From CAWJMN01 sp963844055 (GTDB lineage: Bacteria > Planctomycetota > Planctomycetia > Pirellulales > Pirellulaceae), in assembly GCA_963844055.1 (NCBI GenBank), contig CAWJMN010000001.1, positions 3,286,001 through 3,350,000 on the forward strand: a stretch of DNA of 64,000 nt, written 5' to 3'. Of this stretch, positions 50,242 to 59,219 are shown piece by piece (within the stretch, counting starts at the first letter, position 1; every line of letters starts with the position of its first letter). A model generated the notes under the pieces. That model made no database searches and had not been told where the DNA came from. It saw only the letters and a program-made list of their open reading frames with translations. The position numbers and the translations under genes are program-made.

Positions 50242-51726
50242 ATGGATGACAAAATCATTCGCCAAGCGATCACGTTTGATGATGTACTGCTCGAGCCCCG
50301 CTACAGCGAAGTAGTGCCCGCCGAAGTGGCCGTCAACACGCAGCTGACGAAGCGAATTTCGCTGAATATACCGATGATCAGCTCCCCCATGGACACGGTC
50401 ACCGAACACCAAATGGCGATCGCCTTGGCCAAAGAAGGAGGCCTTGGAGTCATCCACAAAAACATGTCGATCGACCAGCAGACCGAAGAGGTCAACAAGG
50501 TCAAACGTAGCGCCAACGGCATCATTGTCGACCCCGTCAGCCTTCGCCCAACTGAGCCCGTCTCCAAGGCTCAAGAGCTGATGAAACAGCAGAACGTTTC
50601 CGGCTTTCCCATCACCCTAGAGAGCGGCAAGCTGGTCGGCATTTTGACCCGCCGCGACCTTCGCTTTTTGGAAAATGGCAGCCAGCCCATTAGCGAGGTA
50701 ATGACCAAAGATAACCTCGTTACTGCTAAGGGGACTGTAACGCTTGCGGAAGCTGAGAAGATTTTAACGGCTAAAAAGGTGGAGAAACTGCTGCTGGTTG
50801 ACGATTCATATTGCCTAACCGGAATGATCACGATCAGCGACATCGACATGATGCGCAGGTTTCCTCATGCTTGCAAAGACAAGTTGGGGCGACTGCGGGT
50901 GGGGGCCGCAGTCGGCGTACGCGACTTCGATCGGGCGCAAAGCCTGATTGAGAAAGGAGTTGACGTTCTGATTGTGGACTCGGCACACGGCCATAGCGCC
51001 AATGTGATCGAGACAGTTCGGGAAATTAAGAAAAGATGGGACATTGACGTCATCGCGGGGAACGTGGCAACCCGGGATGGCTGTAGAGATTTGATCGCTG
51101 CCGGTGTCGATGCCGTCAAAGTCGGTATCGGACCTGGATCGATTTGCACGACTCGAGTGATCAGCGGCGTGGGCGTGCCGCAGGTTACTGCCATTTATGA
51201 AGCTGCCCAAGTTGCCAAAGCAAGCGGAACGCCCATCATCGGTGATGGTGGCATTCGCTTCTCGGGCGACATTACTAAGGCAATCGCGGCAGGCGCGCAT
51301 GTGGTCATGATTGGTGGCCTCTTTGCGGGTTTGGCGGAAAGCCCCGGTAAGACCATTTTGTACCAAGGCCGAACTTTCAAAGCCTACCGAGGCATGGGTT
51401 CGCTCGGTGCAATGGTCAAAGGATCGAGTGAACGGTATCGCCAGTCCGGGGCCAATGGGGGGACCGGTAAACTGGTGCCCGAAGGTGTAGAAGGTCGCGT
51501 TCCTTTTAAGGGTGCGCTTTCTGACTTCGTGTATCAGCTTGTCGGAGGGTTACGGGCAGGCATGGGATATTGCGGGACCAGAACTATTGACGAGTTGCGT
51601 ACGGAAACGCGATTCATTCAGGTCTCTGCTGCGAGCGTTAGAGAAAGTCACCCTCATGACATCGCCATTACGCAGGAAGCGCCCAATTACAGCCCCGAAT
51701 ACCCCGAAGGAAAAAGCGGGGACTAG
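50242..51726 (+). CDS. guaB: Inosine-5'-monophosphate dehydrogenase
   Basis: 494-residue enzyme making XMP from IMP, the committed step of GMP synthesis. The TIM barrel begins 'AITFDDVLLEPRYSEVVPAE' and is interrupted by a CBS pair (about 95-210; 'MTKDNLVTAKGTVTLAEA'). The catalytic Cys is in 'GIGPGSICTTRVISGVGVPQ', the IMP-binding segment is 'DGGIRFSGDITKAIAAGA', and the flap is near 'YRGMGSLGAMVKGSSERY'. Full length and intact. The next gene's frame overlaps its last 71 bases. Confidence 0.97.
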   Translation: MDDKIIRQAITFDDVLLEPRYSEVVPAEVAVNTQLTKRISLNIPMISSPMDTVTEHQMAIALAKEGGLGVIHKNMSIDQQTEEVNKVKRSANGIIVDPVSLRPTEPVSKAQELMKQQNVSGFPITLESGKLVGILTRRDLRFLENGSQPISEVMTKDNLVTAKGTVTLAEAEKILTAKKVEKLLLVDDSYCLTGMITISDIDMMRRFPHACKDKLGRLRVGAAVGVRDFDRAQSLIEKGVDVLIVDSAHGHSANVIETVREIKKRWDIDVIAGNVATRDGCRDLIAAGVDAVKVGIGPGSICTTRVISGVGVPQVTAIYEAAQVAKASGTPIIGDGGIRFSGDITKAIAAGAHVVMIGGLFAGLAESPGKTILYQGRTFKAYRGMGSLGAMVKGSSERYRQSGANGGTGKLVPEGVEGRVPFKGALSDFVYQLVGGLRAGMGYCGTRTIDELRTETRFIQVSAASVRESHPHDIAITQEAPNYSPEYPEGKSGD

Positions 51727-53227
51727 TGGCGTTTGGCATGCGTTGCGCAAGCGTCGCGACGAATTCTTCCGGGCCGTGCCTGCCACACTGATGGCAGGGG
51801 CCCTGGGCCTGAGTGCTTTGGCCGGTTTGCCCTCTTCCGCATTTGCGGACCCACCAGCCCGCTTTCAACCGCCGGCCGGTATTCGCCAAGTTCAGGCGAA
51901 CTCTGCTCGTGTGAGCGATGCTCCGAGCACCTCCAGCGCCACCGAAGAAGAAGCCGGAACGGGCCTTCGCTGGAAGGCGAAGACAGTCCCTGCGGCGCAA
52001 ACGACCGCCAGCACTAAACGTGCTTCTAACACGGGCCGTGTGGCTGCCGTTGGATACAACCAGCCTGCCCCTAGCCGCCCCAACGGCTGGAACAAGTCAC
52101 GCATCGACTCGACCGTGATGCCTGCACAATACGCGGCTCCCGGTGCCGATCCATTCCGCGATCCCTTTGGTGATCGCCTCGCCCAAAATCCGCATCGTGC
52201 TCCACAGCTGGTTCCGACAGAGCCCGGCCTCGAAGAAGACACGATGCCTGCGATCGACGAGTCGGCCCCCATCGAACCAATGGAGACCACTCCCGGCGCA
52301 CCAGCTGCCGAGATCGAACTCCCGATGGAGACCGAAACTCCACCAGCAACCGCTCCCAGTGGAAGGCTTCGCAATGAAGTCCCGATGGAAGAGCCCATGG
52401 AGGAACCTGCCCCTCCACCACGTCGCGAGACGCCGCTGGACCTTCGTCCCATGCCATCCGTACAGCCGCTTCCTGAACCACGCACCGGTGGTCGAAGCCG
52501 AGTCCCCTGTGACCGCATCTATAATGAACGTAATTGCTGTGAGGCCGACGAGGCAGTCTCGCGCTTCCGCCAACAGCTAGTCACAGACGACATCACCAAG
52601 ATCTCGCTTGATATCTCGCCACAATTCTATCCGGATCGTGGTCCTGAAGCAGAGGCAATCAAGCGTGAAGACATGAGCCGCAAGTCGGCGTCACGCAAGT
52701 GGTCCAACTTCGACGGCCAATTATTGGCGACAGGTCGCCTTTCCAACATTCGCTTCGGCAAAGTCGAAATCGCCGACGACGCTGGCGCCATCGTGGCCCG
52801 CATCGATCCTAGCCAGCTAGGCAGCGACGAGCTTTGCTTCATCTCCGGCTTCTATCGCCTCCCGATGGAAGGCATCGTCTCGATTACACCGCCGCAACAA
52901 CGTGAATGGATTGGGTCGACCTATGCATGGCATGCGTCGGCACTTTGCCACAAGCCCTTGTACTTCGAAGATGTCCAGGCTGAACGCTACGGACATACGC
53001 ACGGGCCTTTCAAGCAACCGTTTGTGTCGGGTGCTCACTTCTTCGTGAACATTGCCGCACTGCCTTACAAGATGGCCATCAATCCGCCTAATGAGTGCCA
53101 GTACGCTTTGGGCTACTATCGCCCAGGCAGCTGTGCTCCTTACCACATCATGCCTGTACCACTAAGCGTGCGTGCCGGCTTGGTAGAGGCAGGTGCAATT
53201 GTTGGTGGCATCGCGATCTTGCCCTAG
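51656..53227 (+). CDS. Exported protein of unknown function with a Pro-rich N-terminal half
   Basis: 523 residues if it starts at the ATG at 51656, inside the end of guaB; a later start near 51741-51792 would still keep the signal segment ('RAVPATLMAGALGLSALAGL' then 'PSSAFADPPA'). Residues about 60-280 are Pro/Glu/Thr-rich and probably disordered. The C-terminal half is folded: 'CDRIYNERNCCEADEAVSRF', 'FYPDRGPEAEAIKREDMSRK', 'LCFISGFYRLPMEGIVSITP', and a last hydrophobic stretch 'LSVRAGLVEAGAIVGGIAIL'. No family recognised. A conserved planctomycete exported or outer-membrane-linked protein is likely. Confidence 0.72.
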   Translation: MTSPLRRKRPITAPNTPKEKAGTSGVWHALRKRRDEFFRAVPATLMAGALGLSALAGLPSSAFADPPARFQPPAGIRQVQANSARVSDAPSTSSATEEEAGTGLRWKAKTVPAAQTTASTKRASNTGRVAAVGYNQPAPSRPNGWNKSRIDSTVMPAQYAAPGADPFRDPFGDRLAQNPHRAPQLVPTEPGLEEDTMPAIDESAPIEPMETTPGAPAAEIELPMETETPPATAPSGRLRNEVPMEEPMEEPAPPPRRETPLDLRPMPSVQPLPEPRTGGRSRVPCDRIYNERNCCEADEAVSRFRQQLVTDDITKISLDISPQFYPDRGPEAEAIKREDMSRKSASRKWSNFDGQLLATGRLSNIRFGKVEIADDAGAIVARIDPSQLGSDELCFISGFYRLPMEGIVSITPPQQREWIGSTYAWHASALCHKPLYFEDVQAERYGHTHGPFKQPFVSGAHFFVNIAALPYKMAINPPNECQYALGYYRPGSCAPYHIMPVPLSVRAGLVEAGAIVGGIAILP

Positions 53228-53372
53228 CCCACTCTGAACAACCCAGGGGTGAATTGTTGGGTGCCACCAAAACTGGCACCCTATGATTCTGGATTGTGTC
53301 GGGAGCGATTGGAAGCAAACGGCGGAGCTGTCCCTTGGGATGGCTCCGCCGTTTCGCATTTGGGTAGCTCGA

Positions 53373-53753
53373 TTATCCCAGCGCGTGCTCAATCGCTTCT
53401 TGCGATACCTTCGGAAATACCACCACCAATTCCTTGGGATCATCTGCTTCGCGCCAATACTCTTGGATCGATTCCAAGATCTGCAAATAGATGATTCGGC
53501 TTTCGCCGCCACCAAACGGCAATCCCTCGTGCACCAGCACAATCCGCTTCGCCTCTAGCCAGCTCAGGTCGCGCAGCAGCTCTTCTAGCGCATCCCAGTT
53601 CTTGCCAAAGAATCGCGGAAAGTCTAATCGATCCCCCAGCAAGCCAAGCAGCTTCTGTTTGCTCCGAATCTTCAGCGGAACACGAACGACAAGCGCCTTC
53701 GGATCAGGGTCCTTGTACGTTTTGGGGTCTGCCATCAACTGGTACCAGGTCAT
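53373..53753 (-). CDS. Barstar-family RNase inhibitor
   Basis: 126 residues. The barstar signature is clear: 'RLDFPRFFGKNWDALEELLR' with 'DLSWLEAKRIVLV', and acidic residues on the inhibitory helix. Barstars bind and block barnase-type RNases in the cytoplasm. It starts 55 bases after the stop of the RNase-like gene at 53809-54438 on the same strand, so the two form a likely toxin-inhibitor pair. The protein should protect the producing cell if the RNase domain folds before export. Confidence 0.9.
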   Translation of the reverse strand: MTWYQLMADPKTYKDPDPKALVVRVPLKIRSKQKLLGLLGDRLDFPRFFGKNWDALEELLRDLSWLEAKRIVLVHEGLPFGGGESRIIYLQILESIQEYWREADDPKELVVVFPKVSQEAIEHALG

Positions 53754-53808
53754 CAGTCACTCACTTACTATGCTTGGTGGGAAAGGTTTAACCGGCATGG
53801 CCTAGCGT

Positions 53809-54438
53809 CTACGGAACAATCTTGCGAAACGTGCGGTAATGGTCATGCGTGTACCACATCTCTCCCGATTCCCCTGCGATGATCCGCTGTGGACCAGGGC
53901 CTGAAACGCCCGGCGTCGGATGCACATACTCGTGGTAGTACCCCTTTGGCTTCGCGGGCAGCTTTCGCTCTCGGTTTTCAAAAGTGATTCCATCATGCCG
54001 AAAGCGATCCAGCTTCCGTCCAGCCTGGATTCGTTCTACTGACTCCGTAAGGTCCACCGTCCCTTCCAGCACCACATTGCCTTCCAAGTCCCGAACCTTC
54101 ACGTTCGAAACGGTGATGGCGCCCGCTGAAGTCGGCGACTCCTTTTCCGCTCGAACTTCCTTCTTCGGCGCCGGCCTCTCAGGCTTAGCAGGGCGGGATT
54201 CCACCGGCGGCAAAGAAGTATCTACTTCCTTGTTCGTCTTCCCAAACACCGGCAAGGTATCCGTGTCAGGCTCGGACGAAACTGAAGCCGATTCAGAGCT
54301 TCCCTCCGTCTGCTTCACCGATGGTTCCGAAGGGGCAGGGGCATTCTTCGGGCGCGAACTCGCCCATTGCAGGTAGAAACCCGCCAGCATGATCACAATG
54401 CCGATGACAATGCGTAAGGTCTTTGAATTGCCCTTCAT
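53809..54438 (-). CDS. Membrane-anchored RNase Sa/barnase-like guanyl-specific ribonuclease
   Basis: 209 residues. An N-terminal transmembrane anchor ('LRIVIGIVIMLAGFYLQWA') and a Pro/Ser/Lys-rich linker (about 30-105) lead to a C-terminal microbial RNase domain of the N1/T1/Sa type: 'GITFENRERKLP', 'GYYHEYVHPTPGV', 'PQRIIAGESGE', 'WYTHDHYRTFRKI'. Expected catalytic residues are present: Glu about 170 (HEY), Arg about 185 (QRI) and His about 200 (DHY). The enzyme would cut single-stranded RNA after G outside the cytoplasm. The ATG at 54438 is chosen because it precedes the anchor and follows AAGGGA. A barstar gene follows immediately. Confidence 0.85.
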   Translation of the reverse strand: MKGNSKTLRIVIGIVIMLAGFYLQWASSRPKNAPAPSEPSVKQTEGSSESASVSSEPDTDTLPVFGKTNKEVDTSLPPVESRPAKPERPAPKKEVRAEKESPTSAGAITVSNVKVRDLEGNVVLEGTVDLTESVERIQAGRKLDRFRHDGITFENRERKLPAKPKGYYHEYVHPTPGVSGPGPQRIIAGESGEMWYTHDHYRTFRKIVP

Positions 54439-54690
54439 CGAGGTTCCCTTGCAGCCACTTTTCCGCCCAAACGCCATTTGGTTGGGCCGTTCCCTCAGTG
54501 TAGCGACGCAGCTAACGCCCCGCCTCACCCCAACGACCGGTTCGAGTCGCTCACCTGGCGGCAATTCCCCCATAACCTGGCAGAATTTTTGGCCTACGAA
54601 TGCTAGAATTGGCTCTGGCCGTCGAATACAACAACGAAGGACTTCCTTCGCCTCGTCTCAATAACGCCTTTTATCGCTGGAATATCCGCT

Positions 54691-56064
54691 ATGGGCATTC
54701 GTCTTGAAGTAATCGATTTCTTTGATCCCTCCGGCCGCGAAATCGTTCGCCGTGTCCCCGAAGAGGGCTCAACCGACATCAAAATTGGTGCCCAGTTGCT
54801 GGTACAGCCCAATCAAGAGGCCGTATTTGTCAGCAGTGGCAAGGCGATGGATAAGTTCGGTCCCGGCCGTTACACGCTGACGACGATGAACGTCCCCATC
54901 CTCACTCGGCTCTTGACCATCCCGTGGGAAAAGTCGCCGTTCCAAGCCCAGGTTTACTTCATCGGCAAGCAAACCTTCATTGACCAAAAATGGGGAACGC
55001 GGCAGCCGATCTCCGTCCGTGATCGCGACTTCGGAATCGTTCGCCTGCGGGCCAACGGCAAGTTCGCGTTTCGCGTGGCCGACTCCGGCCTGTTCTTGGA
55101 TGCTCTCGTCGGCACGATGGGAAAATACACAACCGACGACGTTTCGCAGTACATGAAGGACATCATTGTCACTCGCCTGACCGACCTGCTGGCCAGTGGA
55201 AACAGTAGCCTACTGGACCTCCCTTCGCAGTTTGACAACATCCGTGCCACCGGCATGAAGAGCATCGGCGAAGAGTTTGCCCGCTACGGTTTGCAATTGG
55301 TCGACTTCTTCCTGAACTCGATCACTCCGCCGGATGAAGTCCAAAAGGCGATCGACACTCGCAGCAGCATGGGCGCCATCGGCAACCTGCAGGCCTATAC
55401 GGTTTATCAAGCCGCGAACAGCCTTGGCAAGCTGGCAGAAAATCCCAACTCGGGCAATGCAACCTCTGCCATGGGAATGGGCATGGGCGCTGGCTATGGC
55501 ATGATGCTTCCCGGCATGATCAACCAAGCCTTGCAAACCAATGCCCGCCTCGACCCCAACCAGTTCGCCAGCCCAGCCACGGCCGGAGGCAATGCCGGCC
55601 CTGACCTAGGAAACTTGCATGCAGCAGGTCCCGCCGCTGCCGTGGCTGCTCCTGCCACTCCTTCGGCCAAGGACCTCGTTCGCTCGGTCATTACCTCTGC
55701 CGGCTGGCAGGTGACTGAAAACGGCGATGCATGGCAAGTTATCGTCCCGGTTGGACCACTGCGCAAGCAAACGCTGACCGTTCGCTTCGACCAGAAGGAC
55801 TCCTCTCAGCAACCGCTCATCACCTACCAATCGGTTTGCGGCCCAAGCACTCCAGAAAATGCCATGGAGTTGTTGCGGGTCAATACGAAGATGGTATTTG
55901 GTGCCTTCGCCATTGAAAGCACCGACTCCGGCGATGTGGTCGTGCTTTGCGCCAGCCACCTGGCAGCCGTCAGCTCTCCACTGGACGTCTCGCGAGCAAT
56001 GACCAGCATCGCCTGGCAAGCTGATCGCGTAGAAGAAAAGATCACCGGCGCCGACAACCACTAA
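54691..56064 (+). CDS. SPFH-domain protein (virion-core-like / YdjI type) with C-terminal tail
   Basis: 457 residues. The N-terminal half (about 1-240) is an SPFH-type domain: 'IKIGAQLLVQPNQEAVFVSS', 'GPGRYTLTTMNVPILTRLL', 'FGIVRLRANGKFAFRV', 'FARYGLQLVDFFLNSITPPD'. A Gly/Met/Ala-rich linker (about 270-330; 'AMGMGMGAGYGMMLPGM') is followed by a small alpha/beta domain (about 330-457; 'SAGWQVTENGDAWQVIVPVG') with no clear match. Related proteins are associated with membrane stress or lipid domains and are often encoded with PspA-like or zinc-ribbon proteins; none is adjacent here. Confidence 0.83.
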   Translation: MGIRLEVIDFFDPSGREIVRRVPEEGSTDIKIGAQLLVQPNQEAVFVSSGKAMDKFGPGRYTLTTMNVPILTRLLTIPWEKSPFQAQVYFIGKQTFIDQKWGTRQPISVRDRDFGIVRLRANGKFAFRVADSGLFLDALVGTMGKYTTDDVSQYMKDIIVTRLTDLLASGNSSLLDLPSQFDNIRATGMKSIGEEFARYGLQLVDFFLNSITPPDEVQKAIDTRSSMGAIGNLQAYTVYQAANSLGKLAENPNSGNATSAMGMGMGAGYGMMLPGMINQALQTNARLDPNQFASPATAGGNAGPDLGNLHAAGPAAAVAAPATPSAKDLVRSVITSAGWQVTENGDAWQVIVPVGPLRKQTLTVRFDQKDSSQQPLITYQSVCGPSTPENAMELLRVNTKMVFGAFAIESTDSGDVVVLCASHLAAVSSPLDVSRAMTSIAWQADRVEEKITGADNH

Positions 56065-56097
56065 TTTCGGCATTCAGATTTTTAAATAGCCCTAACT

Positions 56098-56131
56098 TAA
56101 GGCCGCGTGGCTCATGCCTAGCGGCCTTCTC
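56098..56131 (+). terminator. Stem-loop after the SPFH gene
   Basis: AAGGCCGC pairs with GCGGCCTT around a 14-base loop, followed by CTCATTT. Weak U-tract, 35 bases after the stop. Confidence 0.6.
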
Positions 56132-56296
56132 ATTTGGAAGAGCCGAATTTCATTCTGGCATAGTACTAGATAGAACTCGCGTCACACATCAGCCCAGGCG
56201 TATTTCACCTCTACTTCAGAGCAAACACTTCACCTGGACCAAAAACTAGCCACACGCCTCAATATCTTGCAACAACGGAACGATCTTACAAAACAG

Positions 56297-57094
56297 CTAC
56301 TCGCCCTCGAGATGGCCGGCTAACATTCGAGCAATCACAACTGATCGCTCTAGGGCGATTTTGCTATCCAAAACAAAATGTTTCGGCGAAAACATCCAAG
56401 TGCTTACATAAAGCCCACTCGCAAGTCTTTTTGTGTACGCATCCGCATACATTGCTTCAACACGAGAGATAAATTCTGCTCCGAAGGCTTGCTCGCTTAT
56501 AAAAAAATCAACGAAGGAGCAATCACCCTTTCCTTTTCTTAGGTCATGCGGACAGCTCAACGAATCCTCATTTAGTATTGCCGCATAGGTTGGGTGCAAA
56601 TCGTCACAGATTGCTATAAAGCGATCATAGTACTTACGGGCAAGTCTCTGTCGCTCTTTCTCAAACCCCGGAGTGCTAAACTGCCACCCCTGTGCCACGA
56701 TGGAAACCGGATTAGGTTGATCCAAAGGAGCGTCGTCAGACACTCCGTTTGTCGTAACAATCTCCGGCCCATTTTTCTTTATTCCTATCGCTCCTTTCAC
56801 ACCAACAGTCAACACACAAACATCCTCGTCTATAAAATGCTCCCACAGTTCCTGCTCGTCAATCGATCTATTGTAGATGGGGCGGGTACTTGCACGTGAA
56901 ACTCTTGATCGCCTCGCATTATCGAATTTTGCGAATACGATTTCTCCAGTCAATCCTCCACCATGGTTCACACAAAAGCGTACGACGTTTTGTATTGATT
57001 CCGTACAACTTCTGCCGTGGAAGTAAAAGTCGAGTTGAACATGTTCCCCACTGGGTAGCTTCATCGGAATCCCTTGCTCCCACCATCCAAGCAT
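56297..57094 (-). CDS. Protein of unknown function
   Basis: 265 residues, no family recognised. No signal peptide or membrane helix, so cytoplasmic. Features: 'LPSGEHVQLDFYFHGRSCTE' near the N-terminus, a central acidic stretch ('IDEDVCVLTVGVKGAIGI'), 'KYYDRFIAICDDLHPTYAAI', and a C-terminal helical segment ('LERSVVIARMLAGHLEGE'). An internal Met ('MKLPSGEHVQL') could be the start instead. Base composition is more AT-rich than the flanking genes, which may hint at acquisition. Immunity proteins of this size and style exist, but there is no direct evidence of that here. Confidence 0.55.
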   Translation of the reverse strand: MLGWWEQGIPMKLPSGEHVQLDFYFHGRSCTESIQNVVRFCVNHGGGLTGEIVFAKFDNARRSRVSRASTRPIYNRSIDEQELWEHFIDEDVCVLTVGVKGAIGIKKNGPEIVTTNGVSDDAPLDQPNPVSIVAQGWQFSTPGFEKERQRLARKYYDRFIAICDDLHPTYAAILNEDSLSCPHDLRKGKGDCSFVDFFISEQAFGAEFISRVEAMYADAYTKRLASGLYVSTWMFSPKHFVLDSKIALERSVVIARMLAGHLEGE

Positions 57095-57156
57095 GACCTA
57101 TTGATTTGTACTCACAGCACACAATAGGAGGAAACTTGTGCTGAACCATTTCATCT

Positions 57157-57693
57157 CTAGGTTGAAGCCGCCCCCACCATTCGCCATCGTCTAAATAGCA
57201 CCCATACACAAAGGGTGACGCCACCAACGATACCAACTCCATATGCAGCGAGATGCGACCACAGGTCGGCAAGGAAGGCCGCGTGCTTTGCTTCCGGAAC
57301 TTGTGAACGAAGTGGTTCAACCAGCCATACGCCACCAGAATTCGCAACGAAGTACCCGGCAGCACCGGCAATAAGGGAAGCACATCCCATGATCACCAGT
57401 AAGCTGCATAAGGGACGGGCTAGACGGATTGCATCGTACTTAGGCCGCGCCCCCAACCTCGACACGAGAGCAGCAACAATGCCCAGCGGTAAGCCAACCC
57501 ACCAAGTTGCAATGATGCCCCACCCCAAGGCGAGAAGTGTCGGGGATTCGGTATGGAACACTGGAGGATGGCCAATTGTAAAATACTCAACGCACACCCG
57601 CGCCGTTACTTGGTCGTGCAAGATGCCGTACAACACTGCCGACACGATGCACAGTAGCACAATCTTGACCGCCTCCATGATGTCCATCTCCAA
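57157..57693 (-). CDS. Conserved four-helix membrane protein of unknown function
   Basis: 178 residues with four transmembrane helices. The motif 'GILHDQVTARVCVEYFTIGH' followed by 'PTLLALGWGIIATWWVGLPL' marks a widespread but uncharacterised bacterial family. A second in-frame Met ('MEAVKIVLL') could be the start. It lies 62 bases upstream of the unknown 265-residue gene on the same strand. Confidence 0.72.
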   Translation of the reverse strand: MEMDIMEAVKIVLLCIVSAVLYGILHDQVTARVCVEYFTIGHPPVFHTESPTLLALGWGIIATWWVGLPLGIVAALVSRLGARPKYDAIRLARPLCSLLVIMGCASLIAGAAGYFVANSGGVWLVEPLRSQVPEAKHAAFLADLWSHLAAYGVGIVGGVTLCVWVLFRRWRMVGAAST

Positions 57694-58022
57694 TTACCCA
57701 CTGAAGCACAAACGACTGCCGCTATTTTATCACCGGTAACATTTCGAAGTGCGGGAGCATCTACTTCATATTGAGCTGAGCGAATCTCTTAAGCTCGGCA
57801 GTGCCATACAAAGCTCGAATAACATGAATTTCAGAGCCAGAAGCCTAAGCGACGGCGATCCCCCCGTGCCTGAGACAACAGTGTCCAATCCATTTGGCAA
57901 AAAGCCCCGAAGTAGACAGGCTTTTGTCGCATTAAGGCAATATTTAAAATCCCTTTTTAGGTGCCGAGATCCCTTAACATTTCTAGACATCAATTCGCAA
58001 GACATTCCACAAACACATCAAC
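57694..58022. other. Intergenic region
   Basis: 329 bases with no supported gene; a 102-codon plus-strand frame here is without features. Confidence 0.5.
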
Positions 58023-59186
58023 CTACGGCACAGCCAACTTCGTCAAATCGGCCTTGATAAAAATCGGCCAGTAGACCCGGTTGTCATTGATGGCATGGGC
58101 AAACTCATGCGAGTTCGTGACATAGGAAATCACAAGCTCGCCCGGCTTTGATAAAGTGGCATGCCCCTTGGCCGCATAACAAAAGATCCGCTTATCAAAG
58201 GCGGCTTCGGGCGCTTTATAAATGCGAACCGGCTCACTCCAAGGACCAGTAGGGCTCGGCGCGGTACTGAGCATGATCCCCGGTGCCAAGAACTTCTCGC
58301 TATGGATCAAAATCCACTTTTGCAGCTTTGCATCGTAAGAGACCGAAAGTTCGGTCGCTACATCCTTCGCAATGCCGGCACAGCTTGAAGCCTCTTTCTG
58401 CCAAGCCGTTCCATCCCAGTATTCCCACTGCGAAAGTACCGACAGCTTGCCGCGAGGTGTACGGGCGACAATCAACTGCTTTCCCTCTAGCGGCCGCCCT
58501 TTGGTTTCACGCGTCCCATAGATATAGACATGCTCCTCATGCCGCATGACACCCGCCCCCCAAATCACAAGCAGGTTCTTCTGCTCACCGGAAGAGGGAA
58601 TTGCCAATTGGCTCTGCGGCCACGTGAGCGGATCTTTACTAAGCGGTTTCCCCGCTTCGCCCCACGTGACAAGCTCCGTGCCACGGATCGCAAACCCAAA
58701 CGCTTCACTATTTCCCTCGGCTTTAACAACCCGCTGGCAAAAGACATGCAGTTGGCCCGCATCAGCAATGGCAGCACATTGCCAGTACCAACCTTTGCCA
58801 TCCTGAGGAGCCACAAAGCTGACAGGCTTATCCTCGCTTGACTTACGAACCACAAACGAAGGTGGTGCGGCAAAGTCCACACGCTCTTGAACGGCCAACG
58901 TGTTGTTGACCATCGTCTGCAACTGACGCTTGCCATCGACCATCTTGCCGATGAACGTATCGTCAAAAATCCACAAGAGCCGGCCATCATCAAGCGGCGC
59001 ACTATAAATCGCATCCGCCCCCAGCCATCCTTCAGTCGGGCGAAACGCCTTCGTAAACTCTGGCAGCTTCGTCACGCCGTCCGCAGTGCTCTCTTGCGCA
59101 CTGGCAAACTGCCATGGCAACCCACACACCCAAAAGGCCATCACGGCCAAAAGAGGCCGCAGCAATGTCACTTTACAAGCCTGCAT
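58023..59186 (-). CDS. Exported DUF4185-like beta-propeller protein
   Basis: 387 residues with a signal peptide ('LLRPLLAVMAFWVCGLPWQF'). The mature part looks like a five-bladed propeller of the DUF4185 / glycoside-hydrolase-like group: 'WLGADAIYSAPLDDGRLLWI', 'FDDTFIG', 'WYWQCAAIADAGQLHVFCQR', 'VSYDAKLQKWILIHSE'. Family members are linked to polysaccharide processing. The gene is 33 bases downstream of the DUF1080 gene and likely in its operon. Confidence 0.75.
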   Translation of the reverse strand: MQACKVTLLRPLLAVMAFWVCGLPWQFASAQESTADGVTKLPEFTKAFRPTEGWLGADAIYSAPLDDGRLLWIFDDTFIGKMVDGKRQLQTMVNNTLAVQERVDFAAPPSFVVRKSSEDKPVSFVAPQDGKGWYWQCAAIADAGQLHVFCQRVVKAEGNSEAFGFAIRGTELVTWGEAGKPLSKDPLTWPQSQLAIPSSGEQKNLLVIWGAGVMRHEEHVYIYGTRETKGRPLEGKQLIVARTPRGKLSVLSQWEYWDGTAWQKEASSCAGIAKDVATELSVSYDAKLQKWILIHSEKFLAPGIMLSTAPSPTGPWSEPVRIYKAPEAAFDKRIFCYAAKGHATLSKPGELVISYVTNSHEFAHAINDNRVYWPIFIKADLTKLAVP

Positions 59187-59219
59187 GAGCGGCCTCCTTG
59201 AGTTATCTCAGCACACCGA

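Noticed and set aside
57749..58057. 102-codon plus-strand ORF between the membrane protein and the DUF4185 gene
   Set aside because: It overlaps the end of the DUF4185 gene and shows no signal, domain or ribosome-binding site.
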